Below are positions 30,281-40,264 of a stretch of 64,000 nucleotides of DNA, piece by piece; positions within the stretch are counted from its first letter, which is position 1, and each line of letters starts with the position of its first letter. The DNA lies in contig NZ_CP159981.1 in assembly GCF_041380365.1 (NCBI RefSeq), forward strand, positions 2,294,001 to 2,358,000, read 5' to 3'. A program made the position numbers and the translations under genes. Origin of the DNA: Buchananella sp. 14KM1171. Lineage in GTDB: Bacteria > Actinomycetota > Actinomycetes > Actinomycetales > Actinomycetaceae. The notes under the pieces were generated by a model. That model saw only the letters and a list, made by a program, of their open reading frames with translations, searched no databases and was not told the origin of the DNA.

Positions 30281-30952
30281 GTGACACCCAGCCGCGAGCA
30301 GGCGCTGCCCGGCCGCGTCCTTCGGCGCGTGGAGGACAGCAAGGACCACAGCCGCCAGGTAGTAGAGCGCCGCGAGATTTTCAGCGGCTTCGCCTTCGAC
30401 TTCGTCAGCGAGGACGTGGTGCTGCAACCCGGCGCCGCGCCGGTGCAGCGCGACTTCGTTTCCCACCCCGGCGCGGTGGGCGTGGTGGCCCTGCGCCAGA
30501 TCGACGGCGTGGAGCACGTGCTGCTGCTCTCCCAGTACCGCCACCCGGTGCGCGCCCGGCTGTGGGAGATCCCGGCCGGGCTGCTGGACGTGCCGGGGGA
30601 GCGGGCCGTGGAGGCCGCGCGCCGCGAGCTGGCCGAGGAGGCGCAGCTGGGCGCCCACAGCTGGGACGTCCTGGTGGACTACTTCACCACGCCGGGCGGC
30701 AACTCGGAGGGCATCCGCGTCTTCCTGGCCCGCGACCTCTACCCGGCCCCGCTCCCGGACGGGTTCGTCCAGGAGGCCGAGGAGGCGGAGATGGAGGCCG
30801 TGTGGGTGCCGCTCCAGGCGGCCGTGGAGCTGGTGCACGCCGGGCAGCTGCACAACCCCTCGACGGTGGTGGGGGTCCTGGCCTGCGCCTCCGCGCTGAG
30901 CGAGCCCGGGCGCCTGCGCGGCGTGGACGCGCCCTGGCTGCGCTGGGACTAG
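30281..30952 (+). CDS. NUDIX hydrolase, ADP-ribose pyrophosphatase type
   Basis: A 223-residue NUDIX protein. The NUDIX box reads GLLDVPGERAVEAARRELAE followed by E, at about residues 105-125, and fits GX5EX7REUXEE. The N-terminal ERREIFSGFAFDFVSEDVVL and FLSQYRHPVR-like LLSQYRHPVR segments are typical of ADP-ribose pyrophosphatases. It sits where Rv1700 sits in mycobacteria, but pyrG, which lies between steB and this gene there, is missing here. The start is GTG with a weak AAAGAGAA site. It converges on the Hsp70-like gene. Confidence 0.9.
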   Translation: MTPSREQALPGRVLRRVEDSKDHSRQVVERREIFSGFAFDFVSEDVVLQPGAAPVQRDFVSHPGAVGVVALRQIDGVEHVLLLSQYRHPVRARLWEIPAGLLDVPGERAVEAARRELAEEAQLGAHSWDVLVDYFTTPGGNSEGIRVFLARDLYPAPLPDGFVQEAEEAEMEAVWVPLQAAVELVHAGQLHNPSTVVGVLACASALSEPGRLRGVDAPWLRWD

Positions 30953-31009
30953 CCGTAACCTGCGGCGGCTAGCGGCTCCTGGGCGGCAGCTAGCAGGCAC
31001 TAGCGGCGG

Positions 31010-32512
31010 CTAGCGGCCGCCCGTCCCCACCTGCAGCTCGTAGGTGCGGGCAAAACCGCCCTCCCCGGCCAGCGTCACGCGCACCACCCCGTCCGCGCCG
31101 ATCTCGTAGCGCTCCTCCACCAGGTGCCCCTCGCAGTGGTGCACCGGCAGGGCGGCCAGGTCGGCAACGTCGTACAAGGCAGGGTCAAAGGGGTGCACGA
31201 CGCGCGCGAACGGGGAGATGTCGCCGCTCGGCAGGCCGTCAGCCCCCAGCTGCCGGTACTCGACGAACTGGAGGTGGCCCACGTTGTGCACCGCCTGGTA
31301 GGTGCGGGTCACGGTCAGCGTGCCCGTGGTCGGCAGCTCCTGCTCCGGGCTGAGGATCGGGTCGAAAGACAAGGTGGCGCCGCCGTCGGCCTCCCGGAAC
31401 ACGCCGAAGCCCCGCGAGAGCAGGTCGCGCACCTCGTAGCCGATCTCGTCGCCCGCGATCGCCAGACCAACGGCCACCGAACCGGCCGGCAGGGGGGAGC
31501 GCAGCACGCGCCGCCCGAAGCGCTCACGCAGGGCGCGCGGCACCAGCGGCAGCGCGGAGGCGCCGCCCACCACGTACAGGCCGGCGATCGCGTCCTCCCG
31601 CAGCGCCGAGACGTGCACGCCGCTCAGCAGGGGGGCCAGCGCGTCCACCGTGCGCTCCACCAGCGGCGTGATCGCGGCGTAGAAGTCGGCCACAGGCACC
31701 GTCACGTCGCGTCCCGCCACCTCCAGCAGGATGCGGCGCGACTGCGGGGCCAGCGACTCCTTGGCCAGGCGGGCCTCGGTGAGCAGGTTCAGGTAGTCGG
31801 AGCGGCTGAGCTGGGCGCGCTCCACGCCGGCCGCAGCCAGGGCCAGGTCGGCCAACACCACGTCCATGTCGTCGCCGCCAAGCACGTTGTCCCCGGCCGT
31901 GGCCAGGACGCGGTGGCGGTGGCCCTCGATCTCGATCAGAGAAGCGTCAAACGTCCCGCCACCGAAGTCGTAGACCAACACCCTCGTGCCGGCCTGGTGC
32001 TGGCGAGAGTGGGCGAATTCAAACGCGGCGGCGCTGGGCTCGTTCAGCATCCCGACGACCGTAAAGCCGGCCTGCTCGAAGGCCTGGATGGTGAAGAAAC
32101 GCTGGGCGCTGTAGGCCTGGGCGGGGACGGCCACCACTACCTCGAGCGGGTCGGCAGAAAGGCGCGGGCCCAGGCTGGAGTCCAAGAGGGCCTGGTGCAG
32201 TTGGCGCAGGAAGGCGGTCAGGAGGTCCAGCAGGGAGAAGTGCTGCCCGCCTAGTTCGACGTCGCCGGATAGGTGCTGGCGGGGCGCGGCGAGCAGGCGC
32301 TTGAAGCCGGGCAGGGCGGGGGCGCCCTGGGCCATGGCGGCCACGGCGCGGTGTCCGGCCACCAGCTCTCCGTCTACCAGGGCTAGTACGGACGGGAAGA
32401 ACGGCAGTGCGTCGCCGGCCTCGTCCTGGAACATCGCCAGTGGGTAGTTGCCGTGATCGGCGAGGGCCACGATCGTGCGGGTAGTGCCGAAATCAATGCC
32501 AAGACGGCTCAT
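31010..32512 (-). CDS. Hsp70/DnaK-like ATPase, short form
   Basis: A 500-residue Hsp70-family protein. The nucleotide-binding motifs are IDFGTTRTIVA at the N-terminus, LNEPSAAAFEF, VLVYDFGGGTFDASL and VVGGASALPLVPRAL. The C-terminal 140 residues form a short, diverged substrate domain, and the EEVD/lid region of full-length DnaK (about 600-640 residues) is missing. It resembles HscC/YegD-type single-gene paralogues without DnaJ or GrpE alongside. It is divergent from sufR, and the iron-box-like site lies between them. Its client is unknown; involvement in Fe-S cluster assembly would be speculation from position. Confidence 0.85.
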   Translation of the reverse strand: MSRLGIDFGTTRTIVALADHGNYPLAMFQDEAGDALPFFPSVLALVDGELVAGHRAVAAMAQGAPALPGFKRLLAAPRQHLSGDVELGGQHFSLLDLLTAFLRQLHQALLDSSLGPRLSADPLEVVVAVPAQAYSAQRFFTIQAFEQAGFTVVGMLNEPSAAAFEFAHSRQHQAGTRVLVYDFGGGTFDASLIEIEGHRHRVLATAGDNVLGGDDMDVVLADLALAAAGVERAQLSRSDYLNLLTEARLAKESLAPQSRRILLEVAGRDVTVPVADFYAAITPLVERTVDALAPLLSGVHVSALREDAIAGLYVVGGASALPLVPRALRERFGRRVLRSPLPAGSVAVGLAIAGDEIGYEVRDLLSRGFGVFREADGGATLSFDPILSPEQELPTTGTLTVTRTYQAVHNVGHLQFVEYRQLGADGLPSGDISPFARVVHPFDPALYDVADLAALPVHHCEGHLVEERYEIGADGVVRVTLAGEGGFARTYELQVGTGGR

Positions 32513-32573
32513 GGGGGCTCCTTTGGGGTAGCTCGCGCTCTAGTTTAGTTGGGACACCCGCCCGCGCCAGGCG

Positions 32574-32592
32574 GAAGGTGAGCCTTACCTGT
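32574..32592. promoter_or_regulatory. DtxR/IdeR-type iron box upstream of the suf operon
   Basis: GAAGGTGAGCCTTACCTGT matches the dyad TTAGGTTAGGCTAACCTAA at 13 of 19 positions and keeps the AGGT...ACCT half-sites with correct spacing. It lies in the 174-bp gap between the Hsp70-like gene and sufR, so it could act on either. A second palindrome, CGTTACGTAAACG with the perfect core TTACGTAA (32616-32623), follows and might be the SufR operator. Both roles are inferred from sequence match and position. Confidence 0.5.
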
Positions 32593-32686
32593 GCTACTAA
32601 TTAAGAACTGTGGCGTTACGTAAACGGGGTAAAGTGGGACCTCGGTACTAGACGGGAAGCGTCGCCAGGGGAGAGGGGGAGCCGCA

Positions 32687-33391
32687 ATGGACGAGGCAGG
32701 AACCAGAGAAGCGGTACTCGACCTCATCGTGGAAAAGGGCCCTGTCACCACCTCCACCATGGCCCGGATCCTGGGGCTGACGGCGGCGGCGGTGCGGCGG
32801 CACGTCACGGCGCTCGAGTCGCTGGGGCAGATCCAGGTGCGCCCGGAGGTCAAGCAGGGCAAGCGCGGCCGTGGCCGCCCCGCCCGCGCCTACGTGGCCA
32901 CCGAGCTGGCCCACGAGAAGCTGCCCGACGAGTACTCCGCCCTGGCCAACCGTGCCATCCAATACCTGGCCCAGGTGGCCGGGGTGGAGGCGGTGGAGAG
33001 CTTTGCTGCCTCCCGCTCCCGGGAACTGGAGCGGCGCTACCGCCCGATCATCGACGCGGCCGGGGACGACTACGAGGCCCGCGCCCACGCCCTGGCCAAC
33101 GCCCTGACCGAGGACGGCTACGCCGCCACGGTGCGTGATGTTGGTAACGGCGGGTTCGCGGTCCAGTTGTGCCAAGGCCACTGCCCGGTGCGGGACGTGG
33201 CCGACGAATTCCCGCAATTGTGCGACGCGGAGACGGCAGCCTTTGGCCGCCTCCTAGATGTTCATATTCAACGCCTATCGACGCTTGCCGGCGGCGCCCA
33301 CGCGTGCACTACTCACATCCCGTTGGGCGTGCCTAAGCTACGGAGTCTGCGCGAAAACGGCTCCAGGGCCAACAAGCGTCCCAATCAGTGA
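32687..33391 (+). CDS. sufR: SufR-type winged-helix Fe-S regulator
   Basis: A 234-residue DNA-binding protein that opens the suf operon. A winged helix occupies about 8-65 ([20 protein letters not shown] then a [12 protein letters not shown] wing). The C-terminal half carries the cysteine set of actinobacterial Suf[22 protein letters not shown] and, later, HACTTHIP, presumed ligands of a sensing Fe-S cluster. The start ATG follows GGGGAGAGGGGGA. The stop is 14 bp before sufB, so it is co-transcribed. Apo-SufR or cluster loss would derepress the operon by analogy with mycobacterial SufR. Confidence 0.92.
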   Translation: MDEAGTREAVLDLIVEKGPVTTSTMARILGLTAAAVRRHVTALESLGQIQVRPEVKQGKRGRGRPARAYVATELAHEKLPDEYSALANRAIQYLAQVAGVEAVESFAASRSRELERRYRPIIDAAGDDYEARAHALANALTEDGYAATVRDVGNGGFAVQLCQGHCPVRDVADEFPQLCDAETAAFGRLLDVHIQRLSTLAGGAHACTTHIPLGVPKLRSLRENGSRANKRPNQ

Positions 33392-33405
33392 CCGGAAGGA
33401 CACCT

Positions 33406-34839
<1,434 letters not shown>

Positions 34840-34840
34840 G

Positions 34841-36058
34841 TTGAGCGCTCCGAACAACATGAGCACCGATCACTCCCGCGCCGTCCTGGCCGGGGCGCAC
34901 ACCGACGGGCGCGGCGTGACCAAGCCCGAGGGCTCGCGCGCCGACCGCGCCACCTCCTTCGAGGTGGAGCACTTCGCCGTGCCGACCGGCCGCGAGGAGG
35001 AGTGGCGCTTTACCCCCCTGAAGCCGCTGGCGCCGATGTTCGCCGACGCCGCCGGGGTGGACGACGCTGTAGAGGTTGACGTGGAGACCGTGGCGGGCGT
35101 CGAGATCGGCAGCCTTGCCCCCGGTGAGGGCGCCCGTGGCACCGTGCTGGTGCCCGCCGACCGCCCCGCCGCCATCGCCTCGGCCCGCACCGAGCGGGCC
35201 ACCCACATTCGCATCCCCGCCGGGGTGGAGCTGGGCCAGCCCCTGCACGTGCGGGTGCGCGGCCTGGACGCGGCCAAGGTGGCCCACGGCCACACCGTGC
35301 TGGAGGTGGGGCCCGGCGCCAAGGCGATCGTCATCTTCGACCACACCGGCGCAGCCCACTACAACGCCAACGTGGAGATCGCGGTGGGTGAGGCCGCCGA
35401 GGTCACCGTGGTCTCCCTGCAGCGCTGGGACGAGGGCGCGGTCCACACCGGCGAGCAGAAGGCCGTGGTGGCCAAGGACGCCAAGGTCAAGCACGTCGTG
35501 GTCAGCCTGGGCGGCTCCCTGGTGCGCCTGAACGCCAACGTCGGCTACGCCGGCGAGGGGGCGGAGGCCAACCTGCTGGGCGTCTACTTCGCGGACTCCG
35601 GCCAGCACCTGGAGCACCGCTCCTTCGTGGACCACTCCACCCCCAACTGCGTCTCGCGCGTCACCTACAAGGGCGCGCTGCAGGGCGAGAGCGCGCGCAC
35701 CGTGTGGGTGGGCGACGTGCTGATCGGCGCCGAAGCGCACGGTACGGACTCCTACGAGTCCAACCGCAACCTGGTCCTGACCGAGGGCGCTCGCGCCGAC
35801 TCCATCCCGAACCTGGAGATCGAGACCGGCCAGATCGAGGGCGCGGGCCACGCCAGCGCCACCGGCCGCTTCGCGGACGACCACCTGTTCTACCTGCAGT
35901 CTCGCGGTATCGACGAGGCCACCGCCCGCCGCCTGGTGGTGCGCGGCTTCTTCGCCGAGGTCGTTGCCGAGATCGGCGTGGCCGAGGTGGAGGAAGTGGT
36001 GATGGCCGCCATCGAGGCAGAGCTGGAGGCCGCAGCCCAGAGCGGAGCCCAGGTGTGA
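34841..36058 (+). CDS. sufD: Fe-S cluster assembly protein SufD
   Basis: A 405-residue SufD, partner of SufB and SufC. The C-terminal core shows SFVDHSTPNCVSRVTYKGAL, GTDSYESNRNLVLTEGARAD and the HASATGRFADDHLFYLQSRG block with ARRLVVRGFF. The start is uncertain: a TTG at 34841, one base after the sufB stop, or an ATG at 34859. Neither has a strong ribosome site, so translational coupling to sufB is likely. The stop overlaps the ferredoxin start. Confidence 0.93.
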   Translation: MSAPNNMSTDHSRAVLAGAHTDGRGVTKPEGSRADRATSFEVEHFAVPTGREEEWRFTPLKPLAPMFADAAGVDDAVEVDVETVAGVEIGSLAPGEGARGTVLVPADRPAAIASARTERATHIRIPAGVELGQPLHVRVRGLDAAKVAHGHTVLEVGPGAKAIVIFDHTGAAHYNANVEIAVGEAAEVTVVSLQRWDEGAVHTGEQKAVVAKDAKVKHVVVSLGGSLVRLNANVGYAGEGAEANLLGVYFADSGQHLEHRSFVDHSTPNCVSRVTYKGALQGESARTVWVGDVLIGAEAHGTDSYESNRNLVLTEGARADSIPNLEIETGQIEGAGHASATGRFADDHLFYLQSRGIDEATARRLVVRGFFAEVVAEIGVAEVEEVVMAAIEAELEAAAQSGAQV

Positions 36059-36381
36059 GCAACCAGAAGGTGGCCAGCCTGGCGCAACTCGCCCCCGGCG
36101 GCGCGCTCTCAGTGAGCGTGGCCAACGCCGCGGGCGAGGACGTGGCGCTGGCCATCGTGCGGGACCTGGAGGGCGGCGTTCACGCCATCTCCGAGTTCTG
36201 CACGCACGCCGAAGTCAGCCTCGCCGAGGGCGAGGTGGAGGACTGCGAGGTGGAGTGCTGGGCCCACGGTGCCCGCTTCAACCTCAAGACCGGGGAGGGC
36301 ACCATGCCCGCCCCCGGCCCCGTAAACGTTTACCCGGTAACCCTGGACGGCGACGACGTTCTCGTCGACGTCGACGCCTGA
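36055..36381 (+). CDS. Rieske-type [2Fe-2S] ferredoxin of the suf operon
   Basis: A 108-residue Rieske protein. The cluster ligands are C49-T-H51 and C68-x-x-H71 (FCTHAEVSL and CWAHGARF). The GTG start overlaps the sufD stop as GTGTGA. A non-haem oxygenase ferredoxin subunit between sufD and sufC is a standard feature of actinobacterial suf operons. It may supply electrons for sulfur or iron handling, but its exact step is not established. Confidence 0.93.
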   Translation: MSNQKVASLAQLAPGGALSVSVANAAGEDVALAIVRDLEGGVHAISEFCTHAEVSLAEGEVEDCEVECWAHGARFNLKTGEGTMPAPGPVNVYPVTLDGDDVLVDVDA

Positions 36382-36394
36382 GAAAGGAAACAAA

Positions 36395-37144
36395 ATGTCT
36401 GTGCTGGAGATTCGCGACCTGCACGTCGAGGTGGAGACCAAGGACGGCAACAAGCCGATCCTCAAGGGCGCCTCGCTGACCATCAACTCCGGTGAGATCC
36501 ACGCCATCATGGGGCCCAACGGCTCTGGCAAGTCCACCCTGGCCTACTCCATCGCCGGCCACCCCTCCTACCACGTCACCGGCGGCTCCGTGCTGCTGGA
36601 CGGGCAGGAGGTGCTGGAGATGAGCGTGGACGAGCGTGCCCGCGCCGGCATCTTCCTGGCCATGCAGTACCCGGTGGAGGTGCCGGGCGTGAGCGTGTCC
36701 AACTTCCTGCGCACCGCCAAGACCGCGATCGACGGCGAGGCCCCCTCCCTGCGCAACTGGATCACGGAGATGAACGCCTCCATGGAGGCGCTGCGCATGG
36801 ACCCGTCCTTCGCGCAGCGCGACGTCAACGCCGGCTTCTCCGGCGGTGAGAAGAAGCGCCACGAGATCCTGCAGATGGAGCTGCTCAAGCCCCGCTTCGC
36901 GGTGCTCGATGAGACGGACTCCGGCCTGGATGTCGACGCCCTGCGCGTCGTCTCCGCCGGCGTGAACCGCGCCCACGAGGCCAGCGGCATGGGCGTGCTG
37001 CTGATCACCCACTACACGCGCATCCTCAACTACATCAAGCCCGACTTCGTGCACGTCTTCGTGGACGGCAAGATCGCCGAGCAGGGCGGGCCGGAGCTGG
37101 CCCAGCGCCTGGAGGACGAGGGCTACGACCGCTTCCTAGTCTGA
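36395..37144 (+). CDS. sufC: Fe-S cluster assembly ATPase SufC
   Basis: A 249-residue ABC-type ATPase without membrane partners, driving the SufBCD scaffold. Walker A GPNGSGKST is at 40-48, the signature is FSGGEKKRHEIL, Walker B is FAVLDETDSGLD, and the H-loop is ITHY. The ATG has GAAAGGAAAC before it. The stop overlaps the sufS ATG by one base. Confidence 0.97.
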   Translation: MSVLEIRDLHVEVETKDGNKPILKGASLTINSGEIHAIMGPNGSGKSTLAYSIAGHPSYHVTGGSVLLDGQEVLEMSVDERARAGIFLAMQYPVEVPGVSVSNFLRTAKTAIDGEAPSLRNWITEMNASMEALRMDPSFAQRDVNAGFSGGEKKRHEILQMELLKPRFAVLDETDSGLDVDALRVVSAGVNRAHEASGMGVLLITHYTRILNYIKPDFVHVFVDGKIAEQGGPELAQRLEDEGYDRFLV

Positions 37145-38409
37145 TGATCGACGCGGGCCTGGCGGAGAAGCGCGCAGACTTCCCGGCGCTGAGCGAGGCG
37201 CCGCGCGGGGGTGAGCGCCTGGTCTACCTGGACTGGGCGGCTACCGCGCAGCGCCCGGCTGCGGTGATGGAGGCCGAGGAGCGCTTCCTGCGCACGGCCT
37301 ACGGGGCCGTCAACCGGGGCACCCACCTGCTGGCCGACCGGGCCACCACGGCCCTGGAGGACGCGCGCGCCCGGGTGGCGGCCCACCTGGGCGCGCGCAG
37401 CGGCCTCGAGGTCTCCTGGACCTCCGGGGCCACCGGGGGCCTGAACTTCCTGGCCCAGTCCCTCACGCGCGCCGCCCTGTCCTGGCGGGGCGGCACGGTC
37501 TTCGCGCTGGGCCCCGGTGACGAGGTCTGCGTGACCCCGGCGGAGCACCACGCCAACCTGGTGCCCTGGCAGGAGCTGTGTGCGCTCACCGGCGCCAAGC
37601 TGACCTGGTTGGGGCTGACCCCGCAGGGCCGGATCGACCTGGACACCCTGGACGTCATCAACCCGCGCACCAAGATGGTGGCCTTCACCCACGCCTCGAA
37701 CGTGACCGGCGCGGTGAGCCCGGTGGAGGCCATCGTGGCCGCCGCCCGGCGGGTGGGTGCCTGGACGGTGCTGGACGCCTGCCAGTCGGCCGCGCACGGC
37801 CCGCTGGAGCTGGACGCCTTGGGCGTGGACTTCGCGGTGGCCAGCGCGCACAAGATCTGCGGGCCCACCGGCGTGGGCGCGCTCTACGGCCGCGCCGAGC
37901 GGCGCGACCTGCTGCCCCCGCCGGTCTTCGGCGGCTCCATGGTGACCACGGTGACGATGGACCGCTCCGACTATCACGAGGCCCCGACCGGGTGGGAAGC
38001 GGGCACGCAACCCGTCTCCCAGGCCGTGGGCTGGGCCGCCGCCCTGGACTACCTGGCCGGGCTGGGGTGGGACCGCCTGCGCGCTCACGAGCGCGGCGTG
38101 ACCGCCGCGCTGGTGGAGGCCGTCTCCGCCGTGCCCGGGGTGCGCCTGCTGGGCCCTGCGGACACCGCCGATCGCCTGCCCGTGGTCGCCTTCGACGTGG
38201 CTGGGGTGCACCCGCACGACGTCGGCCAGTTCCTGGACGCCCAGGGCGTGGCGATCCGGGTGGGGCACCACTGCGCCCAGCCGATCCACGCCCACTTCAA
38301 GGTACGCTCCTCCGGGCGCGCGTCCGGCGGCCCGGTGACCGGAATGGACGACGTGGAGGTCTTCCGCGCTGCCCTCTCGCGCGTGCGACCCTTCTTTGGA
38401 GTGGAGTAA
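37144..38409 (+). CDS. sufS: Cysteine desulfurase SufS
   Basis: A 421-residue PLP-dependent class V aminotransferase-fold enzyme that takes sulfur from cysteine. The PLP lysine is K237 in SAHKICGPTGVGALYG and the persulfide cysteine is C377 in RVGHHCAQP. A short insert follows that cysteine (RSSGRASGGPVTGMDD). The start ATG overlaps sufC and the stop overlaps sufU, both by one base, so the three are coupled. Confidence 0.96.
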   Translation: MIDAGLAEKRADFPALSEAPRGGERLVYLDWAATAQRPAAVMEAEERFLRTAYGAVNRGTHLLADRATTALEDARARVAAHLGARSGLEVSWTSGATGGLNFLAQSLTRAALSWRGGTVFALGPGDEVCVTPAEHHANLVPWQELCALTGAKLTWLGLTPQGRIDLDTLDVINPRTKMVAFTHASNVTGAVSPVEAIVAAARRVGAWTVLDACQSAAHGPLELDALGVDFAVASAHKICGPTGVGALYGRAERRDLLPPPVFGGSMVTTVTMDRSDYHEAPTGWEAGTQPVSQAVGWAAALDYLAGLGWDRLRAHERGVTAALVEAVSAVPGVRLLGPADTADRLPVVAFDVAGVHPHDVGQFLDAQGVAIRVGHHCAQPIHAHFKVRSSGRASGGPVTGMDDVEVFRAALSRVRPFFGVE

Positions 38410-38873
38410 TGAGTAGCGACCTGGAGAGCCTGTACCAGCAGGTCATTTTGGACCACGCCCGTATCAAGCGCGGCAACGGTCGCCTGGAGCACCCCTCTGG
38501 CACCTCCCGCCAGGTGAACATCTCCTGCGGCGACGAGGTTGACCTGGACGTTGTCGTGAGCGGTGGTGCGATCGAGCGGATCGGCTGGGAGGGGCACGGC
38601 TGCTCCATCTCCCAGGCCTCGCTGTCCGTGGTGAGCGAGCTGCTGGCCGGCAAGAGCGAGGCGGAGGCGGGGGAGCTGATCGACCAGTTCACCGCCCTGA
38701 TGCACTCGCGCGGCAACACGGCGGACATGGATTTGGACCCGCTGGAGGACGCTGTTGCCTTCAGCGGCGTGGCGAAGTTCCCGGCGCGGGTGAAGTGTGC
38801 CCTGCTGGGGTGGATGGCAGCGAAGGATGCGATTGCCGCCAGCGGCGGCGCGGAAGGACGCGGAAATGACTAA
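38409..38873 (+). CDS. sufU: Sulfur-transfer protein SufU
   Basis: A 154-residue SufU, the zinc-dependent sulfur acceptor from SufS in Gram-positive bacteria. Zinc and sulfur ligands are C40 and D42 (NISCGDEVD), C65 (GHGCSISQAS) and C130 (VKCALLGW), matching B. subtilis SufU spacing. The start overlaps the sufS stop (TAATG). The last codons overlap the next gene. Confidence 0.95.
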   Translation: MSSDLESLYQQVILDHARIKRGNGRLEHPSGTSRQVNISCGDEVDLDVVVSGGAIERIGWEGHGCSISQASLSVVSELLAGKSEAEAGELIDQFTALMHSRGNTADMDLDPLEDAVAFSGVAKFPARVKCALLGWMAAKDAIAASGGAEGRGND

Positions 38874-39303
38874 CCCGATGGCGGCCCCGGCTCCGGACGA
38901 GAGCACGGCTGGCCCGGAGAAGCTGGCCGAGCGCGGCGGTGGCTGCGGCGGTGGCGGTTGCGGCTGCGGCGGTGGCGAGGCTCAGGCCCCCGCCCCGGTG
39001 ACGGCGGCCGATGTCGAGGAGGCCATGCGCGACGTGATCGACCCCGAGTTGGGGATCAACGTGGTGGACCTGGGCCTGCTCTACGGCGTGCACCTGGACG
39101 GTGAGGGCAACGCGACCCTGGACATGACCCTGACCAGCGCCGCCTGCCCGCTCACGGACGTGATCGAGGACCAGGCCCAGCAGGCGCTGGCCTCCCTGGT
39201 GAACACCACGACCATCAACTGGGTGTGGATGCCGCCGTGGGGCCCGGACAAGATCACCCCCGACGGGCGCGAGCAGCTGCGCGCGCTGGGGTTGAACGTC
39301 TAA
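38866..39303 (+). CDS. DUF59/PaaD-like (SufT-type) metal-sulfur cluster assembly protein
   Basis: A 145-residue protein with a DUF59 domain at about 47-145 (DVEEAMRDVIDPELGINVVDLGLLYG and the conserved cysteine in TSAACPLTDVI). It assists Fe-S cluster maturation in other bacteria. The N-terminal 45 residues are an unusual Gly/Cys extension with C27, C32 and C34 (GGGCGGGGCGCGGG), a possible metal-binding arm. The ATG at 38866 overlaps the end of sufU and has GGAAGG upstream; a longer reading from 38797 is rejected. It is the last gene of the suf operon. Confidence 0.92.
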   Translation: MTNPMAAPAPDESTAGPEKLAERGGGCGGGGCGCGGGEAQAPAPVTAADVEEAMRDVIDPELGINVVDLGLLYGVHLDGEGNATLDMTLTSAACPLTDVIEDQAQQALASLVNTTTINWVWMPPWGPDKITPDGREQLRALGLNV

Positions 39304-39333
39304 GCGCCTGATTCTTGGCGTCTGGGCGCCTTC

Positions 39334-39375
39334 GCGGCGGGCCGCTCCGATTGGTGGGGCGGCCCGCCGCTTTTT
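39334..39375 (+). terminator. suf operon terminator
   Basis: Arms GCGGCGGGCCGC (39334-39345) and GCGGCCCGCCGC (39359-39370) form a strong hairpin 31 bp after the last suf stop. TTTTTC follows at once, a classic intrinsic terminator. Confidence 0.92.
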
Positions 39376-39636
39376 CTCGGGATGGACGACGTTGCCGCCG
39401 GCCGCAGGATTCGTGGACGACACTCCGGCCGGCCGCGCCTCGGGAAGAGGATGTGCTCTTACGGGCGAGTCAGGCCGTAGCCGTCTCCGGGTTTTCTGTT
39501 TGCAACGATTTCTTCGCTGTACGAGGCGTGCGGAGCGGGCGAACCGAGCCACGGGCGCAGGCCGGCGGGGACCGGAGGGTTCTCGCTGGACCGGCCGCCC
39601 AGGGCCTCATGGTGGGAGCTGGCCCCGGGGCACTGC

Positions 39637-39790
39637 TGCGCAAACGGTTGTGGGGTTTGTCGACCTCTTGAGCGGTTGGTGCAGCTGTTGAGCGGTTGGT
39701 GCACCGATTGAGGGGTTACCCGACCGGGTAAGCCTACGACTGGTTCACCAACCCTACGAGAGGTTCACTAAGCCCTCAATCGCTTGCGCA
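39637..39790. repeat. Nested stem-loop element, copy B
   Basis: A 154-bp element bounded by TGCGCAAACGGTTG (39637-39650) and CAATCGCTTGCGCA (39777-39790); the arms pair with two G-U positions. Inside, TTGAGCGGTTGGTGCA is directly repeated (39668 and 39688). GGTTGGTG copies can pair with CACCAACC near 39747, and TTACCC-GACC-GGGTAA (39716-39731) forms the apex. The outer arms match copy A at 12572-12747. The rest of 39376-39636 shows nothing identifiable. Confidence 0.7.
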
Positions 39791-39926
39791 CGGGAGCGCG
39801 AACTCAGCCCCCGGTGCCCTGCGCCGAGTGCCGTTTTGGCGGGCGCGGCCGGGGCAGGCCCCGTGTGCACGCCGAGGGGACAAGGAGCTACGCCGAGGGC
39901 GGTCCCAGACCTGCGCAAATGCTGCA

Positions 39927-39985
39927 TCGGGGTACATGCGACCGCTTGGTGCCATGGCACCGGTCGGTCACATGTACCCCGACCG
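39927..39985. repeat. Large palindrome containing GTACCCCGACCG block, copy B
   Basis: Arms 39927-39953 and 39956-39982 match with 4 differences in 27 and centre on GCCATGGC, so the DNA could extrude a cruciform or the RNA a long hairpin. The right arm includes GGTCACATGTACCCCGACCG (39966-39985), shared with 12810-12829. It lies 47 bp beyond the end of the xre gene. Confidence 0.75.
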
Positions 39986-40036
39986 TACGTTCGTACGCTC
40001 GGGGGCGGAATGCCGGCTACATGCGGGCCCTAGAAC

Positions 40037-40264
40037 TCAGCGATCTGCGGAACTTGCTGAAGGGTCCGCCTGGTAGGCCAGGACGTCGCCCGGTTGGCAG
40101 TCCAGCACGCGGCAGATCGCCGCGAGGGTGGAGAAGCGAATGGCCTTGGCCCGGCCGTTCTTCAGCACCGCCACGTTGGCCGGGGTGATGCCGATGCGCT
40201 GGGAAAACTCGGCCACGCTCATGCCGCGTGCGGCTAGCAGGGCGTCGATGTTGACCACGATCAT
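40037..40264 (-). CDS. Small XRE-family repressor of the DUF2975 operon
   Basis: A 75-residue helix-turn-helix protein of the YozG type, essentially only the Cro/CI domain (VNIDALLAARGMSVAEFSQR, then GITPANVAVLKNGRAKAIRF). The ATG shares one base with the stop of the upstream DUF2975 gene, so the two are translated together. Such pairs (YoaS/YozG in Bacillus) are common. It probably represses its own operon through the TCGATA repeats that overlap the promoter at 40742-40775. Confidence 0.88.
   Translation of the reverse strand: MIVVNIDALLAARGMSVAEFSQRIGITPANVAVLKNGRAKAIRFSTLAAICRVLDCQPGDVLAYQADPSASSADR

Noticed and set aside
37578-38408. Upstream extension of SufU through sufS
   Set aside because: It reads the wrong frame of sufS; SufU begins at the overlapping ATG at 38409.
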